Shown piece after piece: positions 28,605 through 34,571 of a stretch of 34,571 bases of DNA. The position numbers and the translations under genes were made by a program. Location of the stretch: contig JBAZQI010000010.1 of assembly GCA_041645325.1 (NCBI GenBank), forward strand, positions 1 through 34,571. The letters run 5' to 3'. This stretch comes from JAFCCL01 sp041645325 (GTDB lineage Archaea; Iainarchaeota; Iainarchaeia; Iainarchaeales; GCA-2688035). Numbering within the stretch: position 1 is the first letter of the stretch; every line of letters begins with the position of its first letter. Under the pieces are notes generated by a model, which had not been told where the DNA came from, ran no database searches, and saw only the letters and a program-made list of their open reading frames with translations.

Positions 28605-30014
28605 GTAACTGCTAACGGGAGTTTATAAAGGGCGTTGATAAGTGCTGTTTTAGGGCTGTATAGGGGTTTTTGCCTTGTTGTTTCCATGTGGCGAGCATGG
28701 AAACGATGGTTTCCATGGTTCTTGCGCCTGTTTCCCTGCGTAGTCCGCCTATGATTTTTCTGATTACGATGAGTTCGCGTAGAGCGCGTTCTGCTATGTT
28801 GTTTGTTGGTTCAACAAACAGGTGGATGAGGCAGGTGAATAAGCAGGGAATGGCGTTTCTGAGTTTTACTGCGAACGTGTGGTATTCTTTGTGGCCGTCG
28901 AGAGCGTCAGTGATTTGAATTGTTTCCTGTTCGAGTTGTGCTTTGAGTTCAACCCGTTTTTCCAGTGGTGGCGGGCTTGCTCGTATGCGTTTCAACTTGG
29001 CAAATATTTTTGTGAGATTTTTGTGATGGCATGCGTATAGATTGTATTCGTCGTTGAGTTCTTTGGATTCTCGGATAATATGCGCCCAGCAGCGTTGCTG
29101 GGCTGAGCCTATTTTGCGGTAAACTGTATGGCCATCGCTGGTAACTATGCCGTTATAGGTTTTGCCGAGGATTTCTATTGGAACATCACTATTCCGTCGT
29201 TTCCGTATAACGTAAATCGTTTGTTGTTCAGTTGTAAATGTCCAAAGCCACCAGGTTTCACCGTCAATAGGCATTTCAGTTTCATCGGCGTACACAACCC
29301 TGGATGCACGAAGCAGTTGAATTTGCTTGTTATATTCGGGCGATAAGCCGTATGCAACACGCTGACTAATTTTTGCACACATACGTTTGTCATGTTCAGT
29401 CCCTGCCTTGTTAAGGCGTTGACTGCTTTGCGTAGAGGCAACCTGGCCTCAAAGCGCAATAAAACTGTTGTTGCTTGCGCGTTGATTCCAAACATGCCTC
29501 GTGGCACATTATTGCCCGCAATAATGTTCCTGTGACAGTGGTTGCAGTGATAGTGATTTATGAGATGCTCTGTAACTTTGATTGGTTGCGGTTCAGGCAG
29601 TTCCTCAATAATCCTACGGTCGGTTCTGATTGGCTTGCCAAGCCTGTGCCTGCAGTAAGGGCACTCAGTTTCCGAATGCTCTACGGTTTCAGTCGACTCT
29701 GGCTGCTCTCGCTCCCACTTAGGATGACCTATGGGCGCACCCAGCTTGCCCGATGGCTCTCTCGGCTTCTGCTTAAAACGCTGTTTACTGGAAGGCGTAT
29801 GCGGGTTCTCATAAACACGCAAATGAGCCTTCAGTTCAGCGTTCTCCCTATGCAGAGCCAAGTTGTCTTGCTCAAGCCGAGATATGCGCTCAGACTGTTT
29901 GCTTACGATTTTCTCAAGTTCTGCTATTCGTGTAAGCAGAACTTGGTGTTGGGGGTTCTGCATTGAAAAGACAAAAGAACAAACTCATATTTGCAGCTTT
30001 CGGTTAGCAGTTAC
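28605..30014 (-). mobile_element. IS66-family insertion sequence, complete
   Basis: A 1410-bp element bounded by GTAACTGCTAAC (28605-28616) and its exact complement GTTAGCAGTTAC (30003-30014), beginning with GTAA as IS66 ends do, and flanked by the 8-bp duplication CTTCTCTT. It carries only the DDE transposase (minus strand, frameshifted) and lacks the accessory tnpA/tnpB genes of larger IS66 elements. The perfect target duplication implies a fairly recent insertion, about 40 bp upstream of a lipoprotein start codon. Confidence 0.92.
28612..29963 (-). pseudogene. IS66-type DDE transposase, split by one frameshift
   Basis: Two overlapping frames together give about 450 residues. The first (from 29963) has a coiled coil, the conserved Lys-rich SSKQRFKQKPREPSGKLGAP, and the zinc-finger CPYCRHR...CNHCHRN. 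The second (to 28612) has the catalytic domain: YADETEMPIDG, TSDGHTVY and the C-terminal NNIAERALRELIVIRK with the third acidic residue. They join at a run of five A's (minus strand; plus 29370-29374) by a -1 shift or one missing A. It may be inactive, or use programmed -1 frameshifting at the A-run. Confidence 0.88.
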
Positions 30015-30022
30015 CTTCTCTT
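30015..30022. repeat. Target-site duplication of the IS element, right copy
   Basis: CTTCTCTT, identical to 28597-28604, directly outside the right terminal inverted repeat. Confidence 0.9.
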
Positions 30023-30124
30023 GAGCCGTGCATTTTAACTAGCAAAAATAAAGACTTTAAGTGCAGCCTTTCTTTTTTGCAAAGGATTAAATACAGGCGG
30101 CGCGTCTTTTTATTCGGGAGTTAA

Positions 30125-30691
30125 ATGACGGGAAAAGCGCTTCTTTCTTTTCTTAAGAGGGCAATTGCCTGTTTTGAAAGGCAGGATATTCTTGGCCTTA
30201 AGGGCACTGCAAACAGGGCCATTGAAATTGCTTCTCTTGAAAACGACAAAAGGCTTGCAAACCTTGCCCTTGTTTCGTATTGTTTGCACAAGATGGCAAC
30301 CAAGCAGCACATTGCAGGTGATGACAGGTGGCGCGAAATAAAGCACGATATCCTTTTTGATTTGAAAAAAGCGGAAAAAAGCGCTGAAGCCGGAGACCTT
30401 GAAGAATATGACCATTGGCTTGCCGCAGTCATTGATTCTGTCAGGCAGGCCGACAAGGAACTTGGCTATTATGTCCAGGGCATTTTTGAAAAGGCGCGCG
30501 TAAAATATGCAAGCGCAGCATACAGCATGGGCCTTGGCTTGGGGCAGGCTGCGGAATTGACAGGGGCTGACAAAAAAGAATTGTTGAGGTATATTGGCGT
30601 TACAAAGATTGCTGACCGGGAAGGGGTAACGGCCGGAATAGGCGAAAGGCTGAAAAGGCTTAAGGGCAAAATCGGGGGCGCAGTGCAATGA
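30125..30691 (+). CDS. Helical protein of unknown function, linked to a PIN-domain gene
   Basis: The 188-residue protein is predicted helical with repeated helix pairs (LLSFLKRAIACFERQDILGLKG, WREIKHDILFDLKKAEKSAEAG, YDHWLAAVIDSVRQADKELGYY), a TPR-like appearance, and a basic end, ERLKRLKGKIGG. ATG 30125 follows AT-rich DNA. The next gene (PIN domain) starts 31 bp later and is probably co-transcribed, so the protein may be its partner or regulator. I do not recognise a family. Confidence 0.65.
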   Translation: MTGKALLSFLKRAIACFERQDILGLKGTANRAIEIASLENDKRLANLALVSYCLHKMATKQHIAGDDRWREIKHDILFDLKKAEKSAEAGDLEEYDHWLAAVIDSVRQADKELGYYVQGIFEKARVKYASAAYSMGLGLGQAAELTGADKKELLRYIGVTKIADREGVTAGIGERLKRLKGKIGGAVQ

Positions 30692-30722
30692 ACTGCTTGG
30701 GGCAAAAAGAAGGTGCGGTGCA

Positions 30723-31400
30723 ATGAAGATTGTGTTTGACGCTTCCACCCTGATTTCTGTGAGCCAGACCTGCCTTGTGAAAATACTGGCAGGGCTTAAG
30801 AGAAAAATGAATGCCGATTTTATTGTCCCTGAAAGCGTTTTTTTGGAGGCAGTGCAAAGGCCGATTGAAATCAGGCGCTTTGAATTGAATGCAATAAGGA
30901 TAAAAAAGGTCATTGAAGAAAACGGCTTCAGGGTTTTGCCTGCGGGCGACCAAAGCCTTGTTGATGAAATTGAGGCAATCGCAAATTCGTGTTTTCTTGC
31001 GCAGGGCAGGCCAATAAGGCTGTTGCAGCGCGGCGAAATAGAGGCGCTTGCAATTGCAAAGGAAACCGGCGCGGACGCCCTTGCCATTGATGAAAGGACA
31101 ACAAGGATGCTTATTGAAAATGCCGAACAATTGAGGGAAATAATGCAGGAAAGGAGAAAAATCCGCATTGGCATTGACACAGGAAAACAAAGGGCCTTTG
31201 CCGCAATGTTTTCAGGGCTTGCCATTGTGAGAAGCGTTGAGCTGATTGCATTGGCTGACGAATATGGATTGCTTGAAGACGAGCTTCCGAAGGGAAAGCA
31301 GAGCCTTGAGGCGGCGTTGTTTGCGGCAAAATATTCCGGGTGCGCTGTGTCAAGCAGGGAAATAAACCTGTTTTTGCACGGCTCTGGAAATGGCAGGTGA
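30723..31400 (+). CDS. PIN-domain-like nuclease
   Basis: The 225-residue protein begins with IVFDASTLISVSQ, a PIN strand with the first catalytic Asp, followed by VPESVFLEAV with an acidic residue (E39 region), GEIEALAIAKETGADALAIDERTTRM with E and D at the places of the PIN active site (about 104-124), and a helical C-terminal part of about 90 residues. PIN domains are metal-dependent ribonucleases, often toxins or processing enzymes. The extended C terminus differs from short VapC toxins. AAGAAGGTG lies upstream of its ATG. Confidence 0.75.
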   Translation: MKIVFDASTLISVSQTCLVKILAGLKRKMNADFIVPESVFLEAVQRPIEIRRFELNAIRIKKVIEENGFRVLPAGDQSLVDEIEAIANSCFLAQGRPIRLLQRGEIEALAIAKETGADALAIDERTTRMLIENAEQLREIMQERRKIRIGIDTGKQRAFAAMFSGLAIVRSVELIALADEYGLLEDELPKGKQSLEAALFAAKYSGCAVSSREINLFLHGSGNGR

Positions 31401-31404
31401 TTTT

Positions 31405-31869
31405 ATGGAGATAAAAAGGATTGAGGAAAGGGATTACCCCGAGGTAATTTCACTGATAAAAAAAGAGTTTCCCTACATTTCATTTGACGAGGAAAAAATC
31501 AGGAAAAGGATTGAAAGCAACGGCATTTTTTTGTTCAAGGGAATAGAGGGAAAAACAATCCAGGGGTTTATCGAGGTTGAGCTTTTGGAGGGAAACCTCG
31601 CAAGAATAAACGGCCTTACGGTAAAGGAAGAGTTCAGGAACAAGGGCGTTGCAAAAACGCTTCTTGATTACGCGATTGCCTTCCTGAAGGAAAAAAAGGT
31701 CGGCAGGGTGCTATTGCTCGTGAAGGAAAAAAACGAGGCCGCAAAAAAAATCTACAAGGAAGCCGGCTTTGAATTCATAGGAATGTACCACAGGGAACTG
31801 GACAACGAAGAAGTAGAAGAAATGGAGCTTGACATTCCACCGGAAGGCGGATTAAGCTATGTTGGATGA
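31405..31869 (+). CDS. GNAT-family N-acetyltransferase
   Basis: A 154-residue GNAT protein: MEIKRIEERDYPEVISLIKKEF at the start, LARINGLTVKEEFRNKGVAKTLLDYAI with the Q/RxxGxG/A acetyl-CoA loop (RNKGVA), and NEAAKKIYKEAGFEFIGMYHREL as motif B. It resembles RimI-like acetyltransferases but the substrate cannot be read. The start is ATG 31405 after AGGTGAT; an ATG at 31390 overlaps the PIN gene's stop and is the alternative. Confidence 0.85.
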   Translation: MEIKRIEERDYPEVISLIKKEFPYISFDEEKIRKRIESNGIFLFKGIEGKTIQGFIEVELLEGNLARINGLTVKEEFRNKGVAKTLLDYAIAFLKEKKVGRVLLLVKEKNEAAKKIYKEAGFEFIGMYHRELDNEEVEEMELDIPPEGGLSYVG

Positions 31870-31909
31870 GAGCGTGCCTGCGGCTTTCAGAAAATGCGCC
31901 TGAATGCAA

Positions 31910-33346
31910 TCAGTAACTTTTGCCAAACCAGGCCTTTATGGATGCAGGCTTTCCGCACTTGACGCACTTTAAACTCTGCTTTTTTTGCCCAAAGGGAATG
32001 CACCTGCTGGTTGCGGTTGTTTCCTGCTTTATTTCAGCTTCGCATTCAAGAGTGTTGCAAAAGGGCGCAAGAATGAGCTTTCTCTGGTCCAAGGCCTTTT
32101 TGAAGTCAGCCCAGGAAGAGGCTTCCACGCAATTTTCCTTGAGCGCCTTTTGGGCGTTCCCAAGCATTTCTTCCTGCATTTCTTCAAGAACCTGCTTTGC
32201 GCGCAAGGCCAACTTGGATTCTTTCACGAATTCTTTTTTGCCATTGTCACGCCTTACAAGGACAACCTGCTTTTTTTCAATGTCTTTTGGGCCGATTTCA
32301 ATCCTTAAGGGGATTCCTTTTAATTCCCATTCGTTGAACTTCCAGCCTGCCGAATAAGAGTCGCGCTCGTCAAGAATCGGGTCAAGCGAAGAAAGCTTTT
32401 TGCACAATTCGCGCGACTTTTTCAAAACATTTTCCTTGGTTTTGTCAAAAAGAATAGGCACAATTACAGCCTTGTTTTTCGCAAGCCTTGGCGGAACCAC
32501 AAATCCCTTGTTGTCGCCGTGCACCATTACAATCGCGCCAATCAGCCTTGTGCTGAAGCCCCAGCTGTTCTGCCAAGGCAGTTTTTTCACGCCCTTTTCG
32601 TCAAGGAACCCAATGCCAAAGGCTTTTGCAAAGCCCTGCCCAAGATTGTGTGAGGTTCCCATTTGCAATGCCCTGCCATCAGGCATCAATGCCTCAATTG
32701 TAAAGGTTTTTTTTGCGCCTGCAAATTTCTCGGAAGCTGTTTTTTCGCCCAAAAGCACAGGAATTGCAAGAAGCCCTTCACAAAGCCCCTTGTATTCATC
32801 CAAAAACATCAGCGCTTCCCTTTCGGCCTCTTCCTCGGTTTCATAAACGCAATGGCCTTCCTGCCACAGGAACTCCCTGGTCCTCAAAAAAAGCTTTGTC
32901 TGGCTGACTTCCCAGCGCAAAACATTGCACCACTGGTTTATCCTGAGGGGCAAATCCCTCCATGAGCGAATCCACTTTGCATAGCTGTCATACATTATCG
33001 TTTCAGAAGTAGGCCTTATTGCAACCTTTTCGTCAACATCCTTCCCAGAGCATTCAATCCAGGCAAGCTCTGGCTCAAAGCCCTTGGCATGCTCGGCCTC
33101 TTTTTCAAAAAAGCTCTTGGGAATGAGCAATGGAAAATAAGCGTTTTTCACGCCCCTTTTGAAAATCACGGCATTGAAATAATCCTGAATCGCTTCCCAC
33201 AGGGCATAGGCATTCGGCCTTACAACCATGAAGCCGCGCACAGGCGCGTAATCGGCAAGCTCCGCCTTCAGCACAACCTGATTGTACCATTCCGAAAAAT
33301 TGCCTTCCTTGGTTTCAGTCAAGCCCTGCTGTTTTTCTTCCGCCAT
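31910..33346 (-). CDS. proS: Prolyl-tRNA synthetase, archaeal/eukaryotic type
   Basis: The 478-residue class II enzyme has FSEWYNQVVLKAELADYAPVRG at the start, motif 2 RPTSETIMYDSYAKWIRSWRDLPLRINQWCNVLRWE, motif 3 GAIVMVHGDNKGFVVPP, the anticodon-binding domain, and the C-terminal zinc-binding region of archaeal ProRS (CNTLEC, RCIPFG, CVKCG) ending in Tyr. ATG 33346 is preferred to the TTG at 33355; a TTAATTAATT box at about 33388-33398 may be its promoter. Two intron-bearing tRNA-Pro genes lie directly upstream on the same strand, which makes this a proline-charging cluster. Confidence 0.97.
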   Translation of the reverse strand: MAEEKQQGLTETKEGNFSEWYNQVVLKAELADYAPVRGFMVVRPNAYALWEAIQDYFNAVIFKRGVKNAYFPLLIPKSFFEKEAEHAKGFEPELAWIECSGKDVDEKVAIRPTSETIMYDSYAKWIRSWRDLPLRINQWCNVLRWEVSQTKLFLRTREFLWQEGHCVYETEEEAEREALMFLDEYKGLCEGLLAIPVLLGEKTASEKFAGAKKTFTIEALMPDGRALQMGTSHNLGQGFAKAFGIGFLDEKGVKKLPWQNSWGFSTRLIGAIVMVHGDNKGFVVPPRLAKNKAVIVPILFDKTKENVLKKSRELCKKLSSLDPILDERDSYSAGWKFNEWELKGIPLRIEIGPKDIEKKQVVLVRRDNGKKEFVKESKLALRAKQVLEEMQEEMLGNAQKALKENCVEASSWADFKKALDQRKLILAPFCNTLECEAEIKQETTATSRCIPFGQKKQSLKCVKCGKPASIKAWFGKSY

Positions 33347-33400
33347 AAAAACCAATCCAATTTCTTATACCCAATAGATCCGAACAAATTAATTAAACTT

Positions 33401-33525
33401 TGGGACCTGGAGGATTTGAACCCCCGTCGGTACCACGTTGGAATAACCCTTTCTTTCCAAGGCTTTTCTTGCTAAGAAAAGGCTTTCCCCAAGGTACAAT
33501 CCTAACCAAGCTAGACTAAGGCCCC
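33401..33525 (-). tRNA. tRNA-Pro(GGG) with a 51-nt intron
   Basis: On the minus strand: acceptor GGGGCCT/AGGTCCC, discriminator A, D arm GTCT-AGCTTGGTTA-GGAT, anticodon stem GTACC/GGTAC with GGG at 33490-33488, and T arm GGGGG-TTCAAAT-CCTCC. The intron (33436-33486) follows position 37. It contains a CTTTTCTT/AAGAAAAG hairpin with the CCTTGG core of the repeat family, and the exon/intron junction itself reads CCTTGGGGAAAG. No TATA box is seen in the 45-bp spacer to the upstream tRNA-Pro(UGG), so the two are likely one transcript. Confidence 0.93.
33447..33492 (+). repeat. Palindromic repeat within tRNA-Pro(GGG)
   Basis: CTTTCTTTCCAAGGC, then a CTTTTCTT/AAGAAAAG hairpin, then GGCTTTCCCCAAGG, the last part crossing the intron boundary into the anticodon-loop bases (33487-33492). 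Confidence 0.75.
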
Positions 33526-33570
33526 TAAGCCTTTTTCCAAAAGGCTTGCGAAAAACGCTTCGCAAGACGT
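33526..33570 (-). other. Inter-tRNA spacer with two hairpins
   Basis: Between the two tRNA-Pro genes are CTTGCGAA/TTCGCAAG and GCCTTTT/AAAGGC hairpins and no TATA-like sequence. This fits a dicistronic pre-tRNA with processing structures. Confidence 0.5.
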
Positions 33571-33713
33571 TGGGACCAGGAGGATTTGAACCCCCGTCGC
33601 ATGCTTGTTTGCGGTGCACTTCGCAAAGCGAAGTGCTTTCTTTCCCCGGGCTTTCTTTTCTAAAGAAAGGCCGTCCCAAAGCACGAATCCTGACCAGGCT
33701 AGACTATGGCCCC
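33571..33713 (-). tRNA. tRNA-Pro(UGG) with a 69-nt intron
   Basis: On the minus strand: acceptor GGGGCCA/TGGTCCC, discriminator A, anticodon stem CGTGC/GCATG (with one G-T), loop TTTGGG + A with TGG anticodon, and T arm GGGGG-TTCAAAT-CCTCC. The intron (33606-33674) follows position 37 and has two hairpins: CTTTCTTT/AAAGAAAG (repeat-type) and CACTTCGC/GCGAAGTG. A TATA box CTTTTAAAAG at 33739-33748 lies about 30 nt upstream. Confidence 0.93.
33636..33680 (+). repeat. Palindromic repeat within tRNA-Pro(UGG)
   Basis: CTTTCTTTCCCCGGGC (a variant of the CCCAAGG core), then CTTTCTTT/AAAGAAAG and GGC, ending near the anticodon loop. It has the same orientation relative to the tRNA as in tRNA-Val and tRNA-Pro(GGG). 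Confidence 0.65.
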
Positions 33714-33738
33714 TCTAAAAAAACAGTGCCTGGAAAGG

Positions 33739-33748
33739 CTTTTAAAAG
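33739..33748 (-). promoter_or_regulatory. TATA box of the tRNA-Pro cluster
   Basis: CTTTTAAAAG, centred about 30 nt upstream of the tRNA-Pro(UGG) 5' end. It is the only TATA-like element upstream of the two tRNA-Pro genes. Confidence 0.6.
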
Positions 33749-33896
33749 ACGCCATTTTGGCATAATCCAGGTGTGCAAAAGTAACAGGGGAAACAAGGCA
33801 AGGCAAATTTTCACCGGAAACCTCGCCTGTTTCCCCTTGTTTTTAAACGCCTCAAACAAGATTATTTTAATTAAAAAAAAATTGAGGTGATTCTAA

Positions 33897-33968
33897 ATGA
33901 TGGCATCCAGAATATGCAGGTTCGTTGAAGGATTTGGAAAAGGAGGAAGCATAAGGCCCTTCATGTAA
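33897..33968 (+). CDS. 23-residue small ORF with its own ribosome-binding site
   Basis: ATG to TAA, encoding a peptide that starts MMASRICRFVEGFG and ends SIRPFM. GAGGTGA (33884-33890) is spaced 6 nt from the ATG, and AT-rich promoter-like DNA (ATTATTTTAATTAAA) precedes it. Its stop lies within a terminator-like hairpin. The peptide is basic, with no hydrophobic stretch. No family known; it could be a real microprotein or a leader peptide. Confidence 0.45.
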   Translation: MMASRICRFVEGFGKGGSIRPFM

Positions 33969-33979
33969 GGGCATTTTTT
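33955..33979 (+). terminator. Hairpin and T-run after the small ORF
   Basis: GCCCTT (33956-33961) pairs with AAGGGC (33967-33972), with a 5-nt loop, followed by a run of seven T's. It overlaps the small ORF's stop codon. Confidence 0.55.
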
Positions 33980-33992
33980 TATTTTTAGAAAA

Positions 33993-34052
33993 ACCACTAG
34001 GCCACATCAAAAGAAAAAAAAGGCCAGAGCGGCCGAATAAGCTACTACCAAT
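33993..34052. other. tRNA-like fragments upstream of the serine-type tRNA
   Basis: Positions 34024-34050 share GCCAGAGCGG and AAGCTACTACC with the downstream tRNA (34095-34104 and 34131-34141), but the anticodon arm between them is missing and replaced by CCGAATA. The minus strand at about 33993-34005 reads GTGGCCTAGTGGT, like a D arm of another tRNA. No complete cloverleaf is possible. Confidence 0.5.
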
Positions 34053-34085
34053 GAATAGTAGTATCTTACAATATTTAATTCTTTT

Positions 34086-34172
34086 GGTGGCGTGCCAGAG
34101 CGGTTGAATGGACTTGGCCCATGACCAAGCAAGCTACTACCGGCTTCGAGGGTTCAAATCCCTCCGCCACCG
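34086..34172 (+). tRNA. Class II serine-type tRNA with a CAU anticodon loop
   Basis: An 87-nt cloverleaf: acceptor GGTGGCG/CGCCACC, D arm CCA-GAGCGGTTGAA-TGG, anticodon stem CTTGG/CCAAG, a long variable arm (AAGC/GCTT), and T arm GAGGG-TTCAAAT-CCCTC, with discriminator G. The long arm and G73 are serine features. The seven-base loop is CCCATGA, so positions 34-36 are CAT (34120-34122) and position 33 is C instead of the nearly universal T. The amino acid therefore cannot be named with confidence. Confidence 0.75.
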
Positions 34173-34255
34173 GTGGTTGTGTTGGCAGGCTGAACCATTC
34201 AACCAATACAACCATTTTTCAAAAAAAGTTTGTTAATTGGCAGGGAGGTGGGAAA

Positions 34256-34528
34256 ATGAATTTGCCGACAAAAAAATTCGGGGTTGGAGGAATAAGTGTT
34301 GCAGTGTGGGAAAACCAGGGCAAGGAAGGGAACAATTATTACACTGTTTCCTTTGAGCGCAGGTACAAGGACAAGGGCGGCGAATGGAAAAGCACTACTT
34401 CGCTTAAAGCAAACGACCTTCCAAAGGCAATTCTTGCGCTGGAAAAAGCGTACGAGTTCATTGCATTAAAAGAACCCTTAATGCAAAGCGAGGAGAAAGA
34501 GGAAGCGTTTGCAGCAGCAATGGCTTGA
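34256..34528 (+). CDS. Small conserved hypothetical protein
   Basis: The 90-residue protein has FGVGGISVAVWENQGKEGN, YTVSFERRYKDKGGEWKSTTS, and LKANDLPKAILALEKAYEFIAL, followed by an acidic tail. I recall a similar protein family in archaea and in bacterial and mobile-element contexts, with a beta-rich core and a helix, possibly nucleic-acid binding, but its function is unknown. A strong GGGAGGTGG precedes ATG 34256; the longer frame that begins inside the tRNA is rejected. Confidence 0.7.
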   Translation: MNLPTKKFGVGGISVAVWENQGKEGNNYYTVSFERRYKDKGGEWKSTTSLKANDLPKAILALEKAYEFIALKEPLMQSEEKEEAFAAAMA

Positions 34529-34549
34529 AAAAAATGCAAAAAAAAATGT

Positions 34550-34571
34550 TGGGAGGTGAGCAGTCTGGATG
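34550..34571 (+). promoter_or_regulatory. Ribosome-binding site and start of a further gene (partial)
   Basis: GGGAGGTGAG (34550-34559) and an ATG at 34569-34571 mark the start of a gene that continues beyond the window. The spacing (about 9 nt) is normal. It would be co-transcribed with the preceding small gene. Confidence 0.55.

Noticed and set aside
30110..31225. Long minus-strand ORF opposite the PIN-domain operon
   Set aside because: It is an antisense shadow; the plus-strand genes have motifs and ribosome-binding sites.

Overview
The window looks like a chromosomal segment of an archaeon, most likely a small-genome DPANN-type lineage (an inference; no rRNA is present to place it). The archaeal signs are an Alba chromatin protein, a HerA-like ATPase, a geranylgeranyl-diphosphate synthase, archaeal/eukaryotic-type ProRS, TATA boxes about 25-30 nt upstream of many start codons (leaderless or nearly leaderless mRNAs), intron-bearing tRNAs with the intron after position 37, and a probable C/D box sRNA. 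Some genes instead carry strong GGAGGTG ribosome-binding sites. Genes are short and densely packed.

Layout. 1-2.7 kb: end of a surface protein, Alba, a type II toxin-antitoxin pair, a structured intergenic stretch and a winged-helix regulator with a helically phased operator. 2.9-5.2 kb: Maf-like pyrophosphatase, deoxyribosyltransferase-like protein, HerA-like ATPase. 5.3-9.2 kb: tRNA-Val with a 205-nt intron, surface protein, DUF6485 protein, small membrane protein, degenerate LAGLIDADG/HTH protein, tRNA-Leu and an Ham1/RdgB-type pyrophosphatase. 9.2-15 kb: palindromes, a repeat cluster, GGPP synthase plus a Tgt-type transglycosylase, lipoprotein, glutaredoxin plus thioredoxin-CcdA fusion, and a YhhQ-type queuosine-precursor transporter. 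15-20 kb: Q-rich secreted protein, sRNA, second toxin-antitoxin pair, glycosidase-like protein, RNase HIII-like protein and rhomboid. 20-27.7 kb: membrane-anchored thioredoxin protein, HemK2-type methyltransferase, DRG-like GTPase, two membrane-anchored surface proteins, TrmJ, DUF1653. 27.8-30 kb: lipoprotein and a complete IS66-type insertion with a frameshifted transposase. 30-34.5 kb: PIN-domain protein, acetyltransferase, ProRS beside two intron-containing tRNA-Pro genes, a tiny ORF, tRNA fragments, and a serine-type tRNA with an odd CAU anticodon loop.

The most striking feature is a family of short palindromic repeats (core CCTTGGGAAAG followed or preceded by a CTTTCTTTC/GAAAGAAAG-type hairpin). 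It occupies the introns of all three intron-containing tRNAs, sits against the 5' end of tRNA-Leu between two 12-bp copies of that tRNA's own 5' end, occurs in several intergenic clusters, and enters one coding region. The core matches the anticodon-loop/intron junction of tRNA-Pro(GGG). A 70-nt multi-hairpin module is 69/70 identical between the tRNA-Val intron and an intergenic site 14.5 kb away. This looks like a tRNA-linked mobile or propagating repeat that I cannot assign to a named family.

Functional themes: envelope and thiol-redox proteins (secreted, C-terminally anchored or lipoprotein-like), nucleotide-pool cleaning (Maf, RdgB, deoxyribosyltransferase-like), and tRNA biology (Tgt, YhhQ, TrmJ, ProRS, five tRNA genes).
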